64,000 bases of DNA, taken from Betaproteobacteria bacterium (GTDB lineage Bacteria > Pseudomonadota > Gammaproteobacteria > Burkholderiales > Burkholderiaceae_D). Of the stretch, positions 9,093-19,130 are shown in pieces. The DNA is taken from the NCBI GenBank assembly GCA_025356395.1, contig JANXTA010000040.1:53449-117448 (forward strand), read 5' to 3'. Below the pieces are notes generated by a model. The model made no database searches. It saw nothing but the letters and a program-made list of their open reading frames with translations, and was not told the origin of the DNA. Both the position numbers and the translations under genes were made by a program. The stretch's first letter is position 1; each line of letters opens with the position of its first letter.

Positions 9093-9512
9093 CTATCGCT
9101 GCATCTTCATCATCTGGTCCATCGGCATCGCCATGTGGTTCAGGTGCGTCATGATCCACAGGGAACCGAACACCAGCAACATCACGATCAGCACGCCGAA
9201 CGCCAACGCAAGCACGTTGTTGACGTTGTCGGGGCCGGTCGTGATGTGCAGGAAGAACACCAGGTGCACGCCCATCTGCGCCATCGCCAGCACCGACAAC
9301 GCGATCGGCAGGCTCGGCGCCCATACCAGCGCGCTGCGAGCCAGGTAAAACGACAAGCAGGTCAGGCCTACCGCCAGCGCGAAGCCGATCAGGTAACCCT
9401 TGACGCCCTGGGCGTACTCAGCGTGCGGCACGATGCGTTCATCACCCGGTGCGCTGTCGGCGAGCTCCATGCCGTGCACGGTCAGGATATTCTCGTTTCC
9501 GTTGCTGCTCAT
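9093..9512 (-). CDS. cyoD: cytochrome o ubiquinol oxidase subunit IV
   Basis: This 139-residue protein has three membrane helices and the subunit IV pattern, for example the segment MAQMGVHLVFFLHI. It is the small structural subunit of the bo3-type quinol oxidase and helps assembly of CuB in subunit I. Its start overlaps the cyoC stop by four bases. It is the last oxidase gene here; no cyoE (haem O synthase) follows, and the next gene on this strand is the methyltransferase pseudogene. Confidence 0.92.
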   Translation of the reverse strand: MSSNGNENILTVHGMELADSAPGDERIVPHAEYAQGVKGYLIGFALAVGLTCLSFYLARSALVWAPSLPIALSVLAMAQMGVHLVFFLHITTGPDNVNNVLALAFGVLIVMLLVFGSLWIMTHLNHMAMPMDQMMKMQR

Positions 9513-10150
9513 TGCGCGACTCCCACCAGATAGACCAGACTGAACAGCGCCACCCAGATGATGTCGAGGGTGTGCCAGAAGAGACTGAAGCACAGCATGC
9601 GACGCAGGATGTCGTCGCGGAAACCCTTCGCGAAGACCTGCGCCATCATCGTCAGCAGCCACAGCAGACCCGCCGTCACATGAAGGCCGTGGCAACCGAT
9701 CAGCGCGAAGAACGACGACAGAAAGCCACTGCGGCTCGGGCCTGCGCCCGCCTCGATCATGTCGGCGAATTCCCGCAGTTCGAGCACGACGAAGCCCGCG
9801 CCGAGCAGAAACGTGAGCGCCATCGAGATGTAGAAGAGCCGCTTGTTGTTCGCCTGCGCGCCGATGCCGGCCAGTCCGCATGTCAGGCTCGAGGTCAGCA
9901 GAAGCGCCGTCTCGAACGCGACGTTGCCGATGCCGAAGAGATCCTTCCCGCTCGGGCCGCCGGCGGTACTGTCAGTCAGCACCGCGTAAGTCGCGAAAAA
10001 CGCGGCGAACATGATGATGTCGCTGATCAGGAAGATCCAGAAGCCGTAAGCAACGACGATGCGCTTCGACTCCGCGTGGCCGTGACCGCCGCCTGCGGTC
10101 AGGTCGGCGCCGTGGGCCCGGCCCTTCGCGATCGCGTGCGAAGAGCTCAT
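9509..10150 (-). CDS. cyoC: cytochrome o ubiquinol oxidase subunit III
   Basis: This 213-residue protein has five predicted membrane helices and matches quinol oxidase subunit III. Typical pieces are [21 protein letters not shown] at its start (residues about 35-55), a helix ending [16 protein letters not shown], and the C-terminal [17 protein letters not shown]. It stabilises the catalytic core. Four-base overlaps with cyoB upstream and cyoD downstream indicate translational coupling. The ATG at 10150 begins a soluble tail rich in Gly and His before the first helix. Confidence 0.93.
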   Translation of the reverse strand: MSSSHAIAKGRAHGADLTAGGGHGHAESKRIVVAYGFWIFLISDIIMFAAFFATYAVLTDSTAGGPSGKDLFGIGNVAFETALLLTSSLTCGLAGIGAQANNKRLFYISMALTFLLGAGFVVLELREFADMIEAGAGPSRSGFLSSFFALIGCHGLHVTAGLLWLLTMMAQVFAKGFRDDILRRMLCFSLFWHTLDIIWVALFSLVYLVGVAQ

Positions 10151-12156
10151 GAAGACGCCGCCATCGTCGCCAGGTCCGCACTGCGCGACGCACGATTCTC
10201 GCGGTCGAGCCGCGCCACCGTCTCGGCCGGAATCAGCTCCTCGGACTCGTCGCGCCACGCAAACACGACGAAGGTCGCGAATGCCCCCACGAACGCGGCG
10301 ATCGTCAGCCACCAAATGTGCCAGATCAGCGAGAAACCCAGGATGGTGGCGAAGAACGCGCAGATGAAACCGACCGGACTGTTGCGGGGCATCTCGATAT
10401 CCACGTAGTTCGGCTCGGCCGACAGAGCGGCCCGTGCGCGGGCGGCACGCTTGACGACCCAGTAGGTCTCCTCGCCTTCGACATTGGGCAACACCGCGAA
10501 GTTGAACAGCGGCGGTGGCGAAGCCGTGGCCCATTCGAGCGAGCGGCCGTCCCACGGATCGCCGGTCAGGTCGCGCAGTTCTTCACGATGCTTGATGCTG
10601 TACATCACCTGGTAGATTTGCAGCCCGATGCCGATCGCGATCAGCAGCGCGCCGCCGGCCGCGACCAGCAACCATGGCTGCCACTCGGGCACGTCGTAGT
10701 GCTGCATGCGACGCGTCATGCCTTCGAGGCCGAGCCAATAGAGCGGCATGAACGCGACGTAGAAGCCGACGATCCAGAACCAGAACGCGGCCTTGCCGAT
10801 GCCTTCGTGCAGCTTGAAGCCGAAGGCCTTCGGAAACCAGTAGGTGTAGCCCGCGAACGCACCGAACAGCACGCCGCCGATGATGACGTTGTGGAAGTGC
10901 GCGACGAGGAACAGGCTGTTATGCAGCACGAAGTCGGCGGGCGGCACGGCCAGCAGGACGCCGGTCATGCCACCGATCACGAACGTGACGACGAAGCCCA
11001 GCGCCCACAGCATTGGCGTCGCGAAGGTGACCCGCCCGCCGTACATCGTGAAGAGCCAGTTGAAGATCTTCACGCCGGTCGGCACCGCGATGATCGTCGT
11101 GGCGATGCCGAAGATCGCATTGACGTCGCCGCCGGCACCCATCGTGAAGAAGTGATGCAGCCAGACCATGAACGCGAGGACGCAGATAGCCATCGTCGCG
11201 ATGACCATCGATCGGTAGCCGAACAGCGGCTTGCGCGAAAAGGTCGAAAAAATCTCGGAGAAGATGCCGAACGCGGGCAGGATCAGGATGTAGACCTCGG
11301 GGTGACCCCAGGCCCAGATCAGATTCATGAACATCATCATGTTGCCGCCACCGTCGTTCGTGAAGAAGTGAAAGCCGAGGTAGCGGTCGAGCAACAGCAT
11401 CGCGAAGGTCGCGGTGAGGATCGGGAACGCGGCGACGATCAGCAGATTCGACGCCAGCGTCGTCCAGCAGAACATCGGCATCCGCAGCAGGGTCATGCCC
11501 GGCGCTCGTACCTTCAGGACGGTCGTCACCAGATTGACTCCCGACAGCAAGGTCCCGATTCCAGATATCTGCAGAGCCCACAGGTAGTAATCGACGCCGA
11601 CCCCCGGCGAATACTGGAGCTCGGAGAGCGGCGGGTACGGCAGCCAGCCGGTGCGCGCGAATTCGCCCACGAAAAGCGAGATGTTGACCAGCAGCGCGCC
11701 GGTCGCGGTCAGCCAGAAACCGACCGAGTTGAGCGTGGGGAACGCGACGTCCCGCGTGCCGAGCTGCAACGGCACGACGAAGTTCATCAGGCCGATCACG
11801 AACGGCATCGCCACGAAGAAGATCATCATCGTCCCATGGGCCGTGAAGATCTGGTTGTAGTGGTCAGGCGTCAGGTAGCCCGGCGCGTTCATCGCCAGCG
11901 CCTGCTGCGAGCGCATCAAAATGGCGTCGGAGAAGCCGCGCAGCAACATCACCATCGCCAGCATGATGTACATCACGCCGATCTTCTTGTGATCGACGCT
12001 GGAGAGCCATTCCTTCCAGATGTACGGGAAATAGCCCTTGACGAGTATCCAGATCAGGATCGCCGAGATCGCGGTCGCGACCACCACCGAGGTGACCATC
12101 ACGATCGGCTCGTGGAAGGGAACTGCCTCCAGGCTCAGCTTTCCGAGCAGGTTCAT
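10147..12156 (-). CDS. cyoB: cytochrome o ubiquinol oxidase subunit I
   Basis: This 669-residue catalytic subunit of the haem-copper oxidase oxidises ubiquinol, reduces oxygen at the haem o3/CuB centre and pumps protons. Haem-copper landmarks are present: the low-spin haem ligand His in [11 protein letters not shown], the CuB His and cross-linked Tyr in [14 protein letters not shown], the paired His in WLHHFFTMG and the late His residues in [11 protein letters not shown]. Length matches E. coli CyoB (663). It overlaps cyoA and cyoC by four bases each. Confidence 0.95.
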   Translation of the reverse strand: MNLLGKLSLEAVPFHEPIVMVTSVVVATAISAILIWILVKGYFPYIWKEWLSSVDHKKIGVMYIMLAMVMLLRGFSDAILMRSQQALAMNAPGYLTPDHYNQIFTAHGTMMIFFVAMPFVIGLMNFVVPLQLGTRDVAFPTLNSVGFWLTATGALLVNISLFVGEFARTGWLPYPPLSELQYSPGVGVDYYLWALQISGIGTLLSGVNLVTTVLKVRAPGMTLLRMPMFCWTTLASNLLIVAAFPILTATFAMLLLDRYLGFHFFTNDGGGNMMMFMNLIWAWGHPEVYILILPAFGIFSEIFSTFSRKPLFGYRSMVIATMAICVLAFMVWLHHFFTMGAGGDVNAIFGIATTIIAVPTGVKIFNWLFTMYGGRVTFATPMLWALGFVVTFVIGGMTGVLLAVPPADFVLHNSLFLVAHFHNVIIGGVLFGAFAGYTYWFPKAFGFKLHEGIGKAAFWFWIVGFYVAFMPLYWLGLEGMTRRMQHYDVPEWQPWLLVAAGGALLIAIGIGLQIYQVMYSIKHREELRDLTGDPWDGRSLEWATASPPPLFNFAVLPNVEGEETYWVVKRAARARAALSAEPNYVDIEMPRNSPVGFICAFFATILGFSLIWHIWWLTIAAFVGAFATFVVFAWRDESEELIPAETVARLDRENRASRSADLATMAASS

Positions 12157-13082
12157 TGCTTGATCTCCGGCTTGCCCGCGATGCCCTCGCGCGCCAGCTC
12201 TGGCCCGGGTCCGGACTTGAGCTGCTGAGAGACGATCTGCTTGAAGAGATCGCGGTCGACACTGCCATAGGTGGACGGCGGAAGGTTGATGCTTTGCTCG
12301 GCGAGCGCGGTGTAGCCGGCTGCATCGAGCGTAGGGCCGTGGTCACGCGTCGTATTGATCCAGCGGGCGAAATCTTCGCTCGCCAGCGCCTTCACCTCGA
12401 AGTGCATGTCCGAAAAGCCTTCGCCGCTGTAGTGCCCCGACATGCCGCGGAAAATGCCCGGCGCGTCGGCCTGCAGATAGAGCTCGGTCTGCATGCCGTT
12501 CATCGTGTAGATCATGCTGCCCAGCTGCGGCACGAAGAACGTATTCATCACCGACGACGAGGTCAGCGTGAAGTGCAAGGGCCGGCCGGCCGGTACCGTG
12601 AGCTGGTTGATGCTCGCGACGCGCTGCTCGGGATAGATGAACAACCACTTCCAGTCGAGCGAGACCACCTGGATCTCGATGGCGGGTTCGTTCGAAGCGA
12701 TCGGCTGCGCGGGATCGAGCTGATGTGCCCCGATCCAGATGACGCCGCCGAGCAGGACGATGGTCATCGTCGGAATCGCCCACACGATCATCTCGATGCG
12801 ACCGGAGAACTCCCAGTCGGGCAAGTAGGTCGCCTTCTTGTTGCCAGCGCGATACCACCAAGCGAACGCGACGGTCGCCAGGATGGTGGGGACGACGATC
12901 GCCAGCATGACCGCCAGCGAATCGACCAGGATGATCATGTCGGCGTGCGCGATCGGACCCTTCGGATTCAGCAACGCCGGCTGGCACGCCGTGAGCAACA
13001 GAGGCGCCACGGGTACGAGCCAGCGCAGCGATCTGACTGCTGTCGACCAGAAGCTATTACCGAATAATTGAGGTCTGTTCAT
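12153..13082 (-). CDS. cyoA: cytochrome o ubiquinol oxidase subunit II
   Basis: This 309-residue protein has a lipoprotein signal ending LLLTAC, two membrane helices and a periplasmic cupredoxin domain. The usual CuA cysteines are absent, as expected for a quinol oxidase rather than a cytochrome c oxidase. It opens the cyoABCD operon. The ATG at 13082 places the lipobox at about residue 27; a longer upstream reading adds a basic N-terminus unlike the family. A TTGATA hexamer (minus strand, 13145-13140) may be a -35 element, but I see no good -10. Confidence 0.92.
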   Translation of the reverse strand: MNRPQLFGNSFWSTAVRSLRWLVPVAPLLLTACQPALLNPKGPIAHADMIILVDSLAVMLAIVVPTILATVAFAWWYRAGNKKATYLPDWEFSGRIEMIVWAIPTMTIVLLGGVIWIGAHQLDPAQPIASNEPAIEIQVVSLDWKWLFIYPEQRVASINQLTVPAGRPLHFTLTSSSVMNTFFVPQLGSMIYTMNGMQTELYLQADAPGIFRGMSGHYSGEGFSDMHFEVKALASEDFARWINTTRDHGPTLDAAGYTALAEQSINLPPSTYGSVDRDLFKQIVSQQLKSGPGPELAREGIAGKPEIKQ

Positions 13083-13176
13083 AACGCGTCGGATGATGCT
13101 CCAAAACCCTCGGATTTTTCTTGCGACCACGAGCAAATTTATCAATCGCGGCGTTAGATTTTCCATCGTCGGATCG

Positions 13177-13944
13177 TCACCGCCGCAGGAAGCGCTGCAG
13201 TCGCTCGGTCTTCGGCGTCGCGAACACTTCCCTCGGGTCGCCCTCTTCGGCGATCTCGCCCTCGTGCAGGAACAGCACCCGATTCGAAACCTCGCGCGCG
13301 AAGCTCATCTCGTGCGTGACGACGATCATCGTGCGGCCTTCCGCGGCCAGCGTCCTCAGCACGGCGAGCACCTCGCCGACGAGTTCGGGGTCGAGCGCGG
13401 ACGTGGGCTCGTCGAACAAAATCACCTGCGGCTCCATCGACAGCGCCCGTGCAATGGCGACGCGCTGTTGCTGACCGCCGGACAGGAAGGCCGGGTAGCG
13501 GTCCTCGACATCCGCCAGGCCGACCTTGTCGAGGTCGCGGCGCGCGCGTGCGACGGCCTCGTCCTTCGACAGCTTCAACACGTGCATCGGCGCCTCGACG
13601 ACATTCTCGAGGGCGGTCATGTGCGACCAGAGATTAAAGCTCTGGAAGACCATCGCCACTCTCGAACGAACCCGCTGCAGCTGCTTCGCGTCGGCCGCAC
13701 GCAGCATACCGTCCTTCGCCATCGTCAGCGCCAGCGACTCGCCGGCGACTTCGATCGTCCCCGCATTCGGGCGCTCCAAAAGGTTGATGCAGCGAAGCAG
13801 CGTGCTCTTGCCCGACCCCGACGAGCCGATGACGCTGATCACGTCGCCGGTCTGCGCCTCGAGCGAGACCCCGCGCAGCACCGCGTGATTGTCATAACAC
13901 TTGTGCAGGCCGCGCACCCGCAGCCGGGCGGGCATCGTGCTCAC
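13177..13944 (-). CDS. aotP: basic amino acid ABC transporter, ATP-binding protein (AotP/HisP-like)
   Basis: This 255-residue ABC ATPase of the polar amino acid group has Walker [11 protein letters not shown]-loop FQSFNLW, signature LSGGQQQR, Walker [12 protein letters not shown] and the switch His in [12 protein letters not shown]. It energises import by the AotQ/AotM permeases. The GTG start overlaps the stop of the preceding desuccinylase gene as GTGA, implying coupling; an ATG three codons later is the alternative. Gene order matches the Pseudomonas aotJQMOP arginine/ornithine locus, which is the reason for the symbol; histidine or lysine transport is also possible. Confidence 0.85.
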   Translation of the reverse strand: MSTMPARLRVRGLHKCYDNHAVLRGVSLEAQTGDVISVIGSSGSGKSTLLRCINLLERPNAGTIEVAGESLALTMAKDGMLRAADAKQLQRVRSRVAMVFQSFNLWSHMTALENVVEAPMHVLKLSKDEAVARARRDLDKVGLADVEDRYPAFLSGGQQQRVAIARALSMEPQVILFDEPTSALDPELVGEVLAVLRTLAAEGRTMIVVTHEMSFAREVSNRVLFLHEGEIAEEGDPREVFATPKTERLQRFLRR

Positions 13945-15080
13945 GGACTGAGCAGGTTGCCGGTGCGGAAGGAAACCGTGCCCGCGACATGGGCGATCGA
14001 GTCGCCCGGAGCGGCATAGCGGCGCAGGCCGCGCGCATAGAGACAGCCGCCGTAGCGCGCGACGACCGGCGTCACGGTGCCGGCGACGGGGTCGACGATT
14101 TCGGCGACGGCTTCACCGGCGTCGATCTGGTCGCCGGGCCCCTTGAGGTAGGCGACGACGCCGGCATGTGGGGCACGCAGGTCTTCGGAGGCGGCCAGCG
14201 GTGTCGGCTGTCGACGCAGCGCAGGCAGCTCCGGTGCCTGACCGACTGCCGCGATCAGGCCGCGATGCACGAAAAAGTCCACCAGCGCGCGTGCGTCCTT
14301 CGCGGCCAGTTCGTGATTCACGTCGAGCTGCCCGCGCAGCTCGACCGTGACGGCCATGCACGCCATCGGGATGGCCGGTCGGCTCACACCGCGCTCGCGT
14401 TCGAGGCGCTCGTCGAGCTGCCACCAGACGCCGCTCAGATGCTCGTCGAACGAGGCGCCGCCGCTGTTCTTCGCGAGCAGCGCGGTCTCGACGCCGAGCA
14501 GGCGCGCCAGCGGTTCGCATTGCGCCCAGTAGGGCTCTTCGCAATACAGGTGCAGCACGGCTTCGAGATCGCAGTGAAGATCGAGAACCACGTCGGCGTC
14601 GCAGGCGAGCGACGACAGCGTCCTGCGCAGGCAGGCGAGTTCGGTCGACGGCACGAGGCCATCGATATGCGCACGCATCGCGGCACGGATGGTCGCGCGA
14701 TTCGCATCGGCATCGGGGCCGAGGCTCGCTTCGATCGCCGGCGTGATGGTCGCGAGATAGTCCGGATAGCCACGATTGAAGTTCTCGCCCGAAGCGGCTT
14801 CGAAGCGGCCGATGCGACCGTGCAGCAGTCCCTGCGCGAGTCCGATCGGATTGGCGACCGGCACCAGCACGATCTCGCCGCGCATCCGGCCGGCGGCTTC
14901 GACGACATCGAGCAGTTTCACGAGGTGATGCATCACCAGCATCCCGGGCAGCTCGTCCGCATGCAGGCTGGCCTGCACATAAGCTTTCTCGCCGACACCG
15001 GCCGCCCCGTAGTGGAAGCTCGTCACCGTGCGGCGCATGCCGATCTGCGTCGGCTCGAGAGCATGATCGATGCGCTTCAT
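13941..15080 (-). CDS. aotO: succinylglutamate desuccinylase/aspartoacylase family protein in the transporter operon (AotO-like)
   Basis: This 379-residue protein is a zinc carboxypeptidase-fold (M14/AstE-AspA) enzyme. The zinc motif H-x2-E is His40/Glu43 in SLHADELPG, and a further ligand His lies in VVLDLHCD. The C-terminal region has a biotinyl-like beta barrel segment ([19 protein letters not shown]). It sits between the permease and ATPase genes with four-base overlaps on both sides, exactly where aotO lies in the arginine/ornithine transporter operon of Pseudomonas. The reaction is not established; deacylation of an N-acyl amino acid before or after import is the natural guess. Confidence 0.82.
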   Translation of the reverse strand: MKRIDHALEPTQIGMRRTVTSFHYGAAGVGEKAYVQASLHADELPGMLVMHHLVKLLDVVEAAGRMRGEIVLVPVANPIGLAQGLLHGRIGRFEAASGENFNRGYPDYLATITPAIEASLGPDADANRATIRAAMRAHIDGLVPSTELACLRRTLSSLACDADVVLDLHCDLEAVLHLYCEEPYWAQCEPLARLLGVETALLAKNSGGASFDEHLSGVWWQLDERLERERGVSRPAIPMACMAVTVELRGQLDVNHELAAKDARALVDFFVHRGLIAAVGQAPELPALRRQPTPLAASEDLRAPHAGVVAYLKGPGDQIDAGEAVAEIVDPVAGTVTPVVARYGGCLYARGLRRYAAPGDSIAHVAGTVSFRTGNLLSP

Positions 15081-15835
15081 GCGGGATGGGCCTCGTCCGG
15101 GGCTGCGGGGGCGAGGGCGGTGATGCGGTCGGATCGACGCAGATGCGCGAGAGCGCGCGTCTCGATCCAGCGCAACGCCAGGACGAGCACGAAAGTGAGC
15201 ACGAGATAGATCATGGCTGCCGCGATGTACGCCTCGAAGGGAAGATAGGTGCTCGCATAGACGCTGTTGGCGGCGCCGGTGATGTCGACGATGCCGGGGA
15301 CCACGCTCGCGACCGAAGTCGCATGCAGCATCAGGATCACCTCGTTGCCGTAGCCCGGCAATGCGCGACGTAATGCCGACGGCAGCACGATGCGGGACAG
15401 GAGTGTCGCATGGCCCATGCCGAGGCTCTGCGCGGCCTCGACCTCGCCGTGCGGGGTCTCGCGGATGGCGCCCGCGACCAGTTCGATGGTGTACGCGGTG
15501 GTGTTCAGGCCGAACGCGACGAGCGTGCAGAACAGCGGCGCCTTGAACCACATCCACGGCCAGATCGCGTCCCAGCGCGCCTGAACCCAGTCGAGCTGCG
15601 CAACTCCGTAGTAGATCAGGTAGACCTGCACCAGCAACGGCGTGCCGCGGAACACGAAGGTGAAGGCCGCCACCGACATCGACAGCACGCGCCATCGGGA
15701 CGTGCGCGCCACCGCGAGCGGGATCGACAACGTCACGCCGACCAGCAGCGCGATCGCGAGGAGTTCGAGCGTGACGCCGACGCCACTCGCGTAGAGCCTC
15801 AGCGTGTCGGGTTGCAACAGGGTCTCGAAGTCCAT
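15077..15835 (-). CDS. aotM: basic amino acid ABC transporter permease (AotM/HisM-like)
   Basis: This 252-residue inner-membrane permease has about five helices. The EAA loop that contacts the ATPase reads GEVEAAQSLGMGHATLLSRI, and FRGTPLLVQVYLIYYG is the typical helix of the HisM group. It pairs with the AotQ-like permease upstream, to which it is joined by a one-base TGATG overlap, and overlaps the desuccinylase gene by four bases. Confidence 0.87.
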   Translation of the reverse strand: MDFETLLQPDTLRLYASGVGVTLELLAIALLVGVTLSIPLAVARTSRWRVLSMSVAAFTFVFRGTPLLVQVYLIYYGVAQLDWVQARWDAIWPWMWFKAPLFCTLVAFGLNTTAYTIELVAGAIRETPHGEVEAAQSLGMGHATLLSRIVLPSALRRALPGYGNEVILMLHATSVASVVPGIVDITGAANSVYASTYLPFEAYIAAAMIYLVLTFVLVLALRWIETRALAHLRRSDRITALAPAAPDEAHPA

Positions 15836-16530
15836 CAGGTTGCCCGGCGGACGCCGCGATGGTGGCGATGCTCGATGGCACGCAGTGCGAGCAGCGAAAT
15901 CGAGGTGATCGCCAGGTAGATCGCTGCCGCGACAACGAAGTAGAAGAACGCGGCGCGGCTCGCGGCGCCGGCCTGCTTGGCGCGATACATCAGGTCCGTC
16001 AGGCCGATCACCGAGACCAGCGCCGTCGACTTCACGAGCACCAGCCAGTTGTTGGTGAAGCCGGGCAGCGCGTGCCGGATCATCTGCGGCAACACGATGC
16101 GCACGAGCACCTGCGCGCGCGACAGACCGCAGGCCAGCGCGGCTTCGCTCTGCCCGACCGGAATGGAGAGCATCGCGCCGCGGAAAGTCTCGGCGAAGTA
16201 GGCGCCGTAGATGAAGCCGATCGTGATGGTGCCGGCGACGAAGGGATCGACGTCGATCGAGCCGGTCTCGCCGCCCCAACCCAGCCGTTGCACGACGGCG
16301 TTGAGCGCGATCTGGCCGCCGTAGAAAATCAACAGCATCAGCACCAGGTCCGGCACGCCGCGGATCAGCGTCGCGTAGGCGGTGGCGATGCCGCGCGGCA
16401 GAGGGTGCGACGACAGCCGGGCCGCGGCGGCGACGATGCCGAGCAGGGTCGAGAGGATCAGGGCGCCGACCGCGACCGACAGCGTCAGGCCGACGCCCTC
16501 GAGCACGTAGGGCAGGTAGGACGTGTTCAA
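15835..16530 (-). CDS. aotQ: basic amino acid ABC transporter permease (AotQ/HisQ-like)
   Basis: This 231-residue inner-membrane permease of the His/Glu/Gln/Arg family carries the EAA loop QSEAALACGLSRAQVLVRIV and the early helix motif TLIRGVPDLVLMLLIFYGGQ. It forms the heterodimeric channel with the AotM-like protein. It lies 30 bases after the binding-protein gene and shares one base with the next permease gene. Confidence 0.87.
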   Translation of the reverse strand: MNTSYLPYVLEGVGLTLSVAVGALILSTLLGIVAAAARLSSHPLPRGIATAYATLIRGVPDLVLMLLIFYGGQIALNAVVQRLGWGGETGSIDVDPFVAGTITIGFIYGAYFAETFRGAMLSIPVGQSEAALACGLSRAQVLVRIVLPQMIRHALPGFTNNWLVLVKSTALVSVIGLTDLMYRAKQAGAASRAAFFYFVVAAAIYLAITSISLLALRAIEHRHHRGVRRAT

Positions 16531-16560
16531 CGCGGCGCGCGCCGAAGGGTCAGCGTTGCC

Positions 16561-17370
16561 TTACTTGCCGTAGATGTCGAAATCGAAATACTTCGCGGCG
16601 ATCTGCTTCCACGTGCCGTTGGCGCGAATCGTCTTCAGGGCTGTGTTGAAACGGTCGCGCAGTTCGGTGTCCTCCTTGCGGATTGCGATGCCGGCGCCCT
16701 TGCCGAAATAGCGCTCGTCGGTCAGCTCGGGCCCGACGAACGCGTAGCCCTTGCCTTCGGGCGTGTCGAGGAAGCCGCCCTTGCCGTCGAACTTGTCGAC
16801 CACCACGGCATCGATGCGGCCCGACTTCAGATCCAGATACTCCTGCTGCGACGAGTCGAACGAAACGACGGTGGCGCCGGCCTTCGCGAGTTCGCCCTTC
16901 GCGTAGGTCTCCTGCACGGTCGCCTTCGCCGCGCCGACGCGCTTCCCCTTCAAGCTGGCCGGCGAGCCGTCGATGCCGCTGCCTACCTTGGCGATGATCA
17001 GCGTCGGGGTCTCGTAGTACTTGTCGGTGAAGTCGACGGCCTTGCGGCGCTCGGCCGTCATCGACATCGACGAGATGATCGCGTCGAACTTGTTGGCGCG
17101 CAGCCCGGGGATGATTCCTTCCCAGCTGCTCTCGACGAAGCTGCACTTCGCCTTGATCTCTACGCACAGCGCCTTCGCGATGTCGACGTCGAAGCCGGTC
17201 AGCTGCCCGTCGGGCGTCTTGAACGTGAACGGCTTGTAGGTCGCGTCGACGCCGATGCGAACCGCGCTCCAGTCACGGGCCTGCGCCGCGCCTGCGACCG
17301 CCATCAGGGCGAAGCACGAGGCGGCCAGGCACAGGGCCGGACGGGCGAGGAGGGCGCGCGGGATTCGCAT
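16561..17370 (-). CDS. aotJ: basic amino acid ABC transporter, periplasmic binding protein (AotJ/HisJ/ArgT-like)
   Basis: This 269-residue protein has a signal peptide ending GAAQARDW and the LAO/HisJ type-2 binding fold: VRIGVDATYKPFTFK, LTGFDVDIAKALC, DAIISSMSMTAERRKAVDFT and KSGRIDAVVVDKF. The Asp after the early glycine strand and the Arg of TAERRK are the residues that hold the alpha-amino and carboxyl groups in the family. It is the first gene of the operon and delivers substrate, probably arginine, ornithine, lysine or histidine. The ATG at 17370 is used because it begins the signal peptide. Confidence 0.87.
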   Translation of the reverse strand: MRIPRALLARPALCLAASCFALMAVAGAAQARDWSAVRIGVDATYKPFTFKTPDGQLTGFDVDIAKALCVEIKAKCSFVESSWEGIIPGLRANKFDAIISSMSMTAERRKAVDFTDKYYETPTLIIAKVGSGIDGSPASLKGKRVGAAKATVQETYAKGELAKAGATVVSFDSSQQEYLDLKSGRIDAVVVDKFDGKGGFLDTPEGKGYAFVGPELTDERYFGKGAGIAIRKEDTELRDRFNTALKTIRANGTWKQIAAKYFDFDIYGK

Positions 17371-17476
17371 GGGGAGGTCCGTGAGAGGGAATGCGGGCGA
17401 TGGTACCAACGCCCGCGCACCGGCCCAAGCGCGGGCGCGACATGGCGCGGAACGGGATCGTCCTTCTCGCGCAGCC

Positions 17477-18790
17477 TCAGGCCGAGGCCCAGTGCCTGCG
17501 GTAGTCGCTGCCGGGATCGTAGCGATCGGCCTGCCCGCGCGTGTCGAAGCGTCGCAACGGTCGCGGGTCGTTGCCGACGCCCGCGATGTACTGCCAGTTG
17601 CCGTAGTTGCTGGCCGTGCTGTAGTCGAGCAGGTGATGCTCGAACCATGCCGCGCCCCAGCGCCAGTCGAGCCCGAGGTCGTGGATCAGGAAGCTGGCCG
17701 CGTTCTGACGCGCGCGATTGGAGAGGAAACCAGTCGCCGCCAGTTCGTGCATCGCGGCGTCGACCAGCGCGTCGCCGGTGCGCCCTTCGCGCCAGCGCGC
17801 GAAGTCTTCGGCATCGTGGCGCCACGGCCGTGCCACGTCGCGCAGACCGCTTTGCAGGAATAGGCGCGCGCCGTGATGCTGGGCGGTCCACTCGAAGAAG
17901 TCCCGCCACAGCAGCTCGAACCCGACCCAGTAGGTGGAGTCGTTGGCACCGTGCTCTCTTTCATAACGCGCGACCGTGTCGTGCACCCGACGCACGCTCA
18001 GGCTGCCTTGCGAGAGCCACGGCGACAGGCGGGTGATGTCGTCGCGCGCCAGCATGCCGTTGCGCGTCTCCTTGTAGCGCGCGACCGCCTGCGTGCCGAA
18101 GACGTAGTCGTCCAGGCGCGCGTGCGCGGCCGCCTCGCCGCCGACGTGAACGAAGGTTGCGCGCGGATCGTCGTCCAGTTCCGCGGTCGGCTCGACGACC
18201 GGCCACGTCTCGGCGTCCAGGCTGCAAGGAGGCAGCGCAGGCGCCGCTGCTTGCGGTTGTGCCGGTTGCACCGAACGCTCGACCGCCTTGCGGAAGTCGG
18301 TGAACACACGCGGCAGCCGCGCGCCGGTGAAGGTCGCGGCAGGATCTTCGATCAGCGTGCGCTGCGCGACGCCTCGCCAAGCGATCCGCTGAGCCTCCAG
18401 CGCCGCGACGACGCCGATTTCTTCGCGCGCTTCCTCAGTCCCGCAGCCCAAGCTGAAGCGCAACTGCGTCGCGCCGACCCGTGCGGCGAACGGCGCCAGG
18501 TCGACGTCCGGCGAACCGCGCAGCACGAACAACCGGCTGCTGCGTTCGCACAGGTCGCGTGCCAGCGCGTCGAGTCCCTGGTGCAGGAAACGCTCGCGCA
18601 GTGGACTGCGGCGCCGGAACGGGAGGTCGACACCATCCAGGCGAGCCGCCTGGTCGCCGCCGGCGATGCCGCGCTGACCCAGACAAAGCACGGGGATCAG
18701 CCGGTCGAATTCGCCGATGCCGTCCAGGCAGCGCTGATCGTCGAGACGCAGGTCGTCGCGAATCCACCAGACGAGGCATCGGTCGGTCAT
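17477..18790 (-). CDS. DASH-type cryptochrome / photolyase family protein
   Basis: This 437-residue flavoprotein has the N-terminal photolyase Rossmann domain (WWIRDDLRLDDQRC) and the C-terminal FAD-binding domain. DASH features are the segment WVGFELLWRDFF, GFLSNRARQNAASFLI and DYSTASNYGNWQYIAGVGND. Cry-DASH proteins repair cyclobutane pyrimidine dimers in single-stranded DNA and may signal blue light. The ATG at 18790 is chosen because the domain starts at once; the upstream in-frame extension is not family-like. It stands alone, divergent from the dksA leader. Confidence 0.9.
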   Translation of the reverse strand: MTDRCLVWWIRDDLRLDDQRCLDGIGEFDRLIPVLCLGQRGIAGGDQAARLDGVDLPFRRRSPLRERFLHQGLDALARDLCERSSRLFVLRGSPDVDLAPFAARVGATQLRFSLGCGTEEAREEIGVVAALEAQRIAWRGVAQRTLIEDPAATFTGARLPRVFTDFRKAVERSVQPAQPQAAAPALPPCSLDAETWPVVEPTAELDDDPRATFVHVGGEAAAHARLDDYVFGTQAVARYKETRNGMLARDDITRLSPWLSQGSLSVRRVHDTVARYEREHGANDSTYWVGFELLWRDFFEWTAQHHGARLFLQSGLRDVARPWRHDAEDFARWREGRTGDALVDAAMHELAATGFLSNRARQNAASFLIHDLGLDWRWGAAWFEHHLLDYSTASNYGNWQYIAGVGNDPRPLRRFDTRGQADRYDPGSDYRRHWASA

Positions 18791-18866
18791 GAAGGATCGA
18801 TTCGAGGTGACCGGACGAGCCCCGATGGCCATTCCGGGCGTGCCGGTCGACCCGCATGGGAATCGA

Positions 18867-18895
18867 TTGCGCGGCGCACCCCTCTGTGATTTAAT
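18867..18895 (+). promoter_or_regulatory. candidate sigma-70 promoter upstream of dksA
   Basis: TTGCGC (18867-18872) is followed after 17 bases by TTTAAT (18890-18895), a good sigma-70 spacing. It reads toward dksA, whose ATG is about 235 bases farther on, so this promoter would give a long leader. The 340-bp gap 18791-19130 contains no supported gene. Confidence 0.4.
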
Positions 18896-19130
18896 CCGGC
18901 CCCTCGGACGCCAGTGGACGGATTGCGCGGCGTCGCGGAGAGCATTGATGGACAACGGCTTTTCGGGGTTGCGGGGCCGGATCGGGCTACATTTTCAGCC
19001 CCTGGACTCGTCCCGACCCGCCACTTGTTTTTCATGACACTGCCGTTCATCAAGCGGGAGTTCCGAGTTTGGGATCAATCGAGCGCGCGTTCTTTTATGG
19101 GCACGCGCCTAGCGAAGCATAGAGGAAAGT

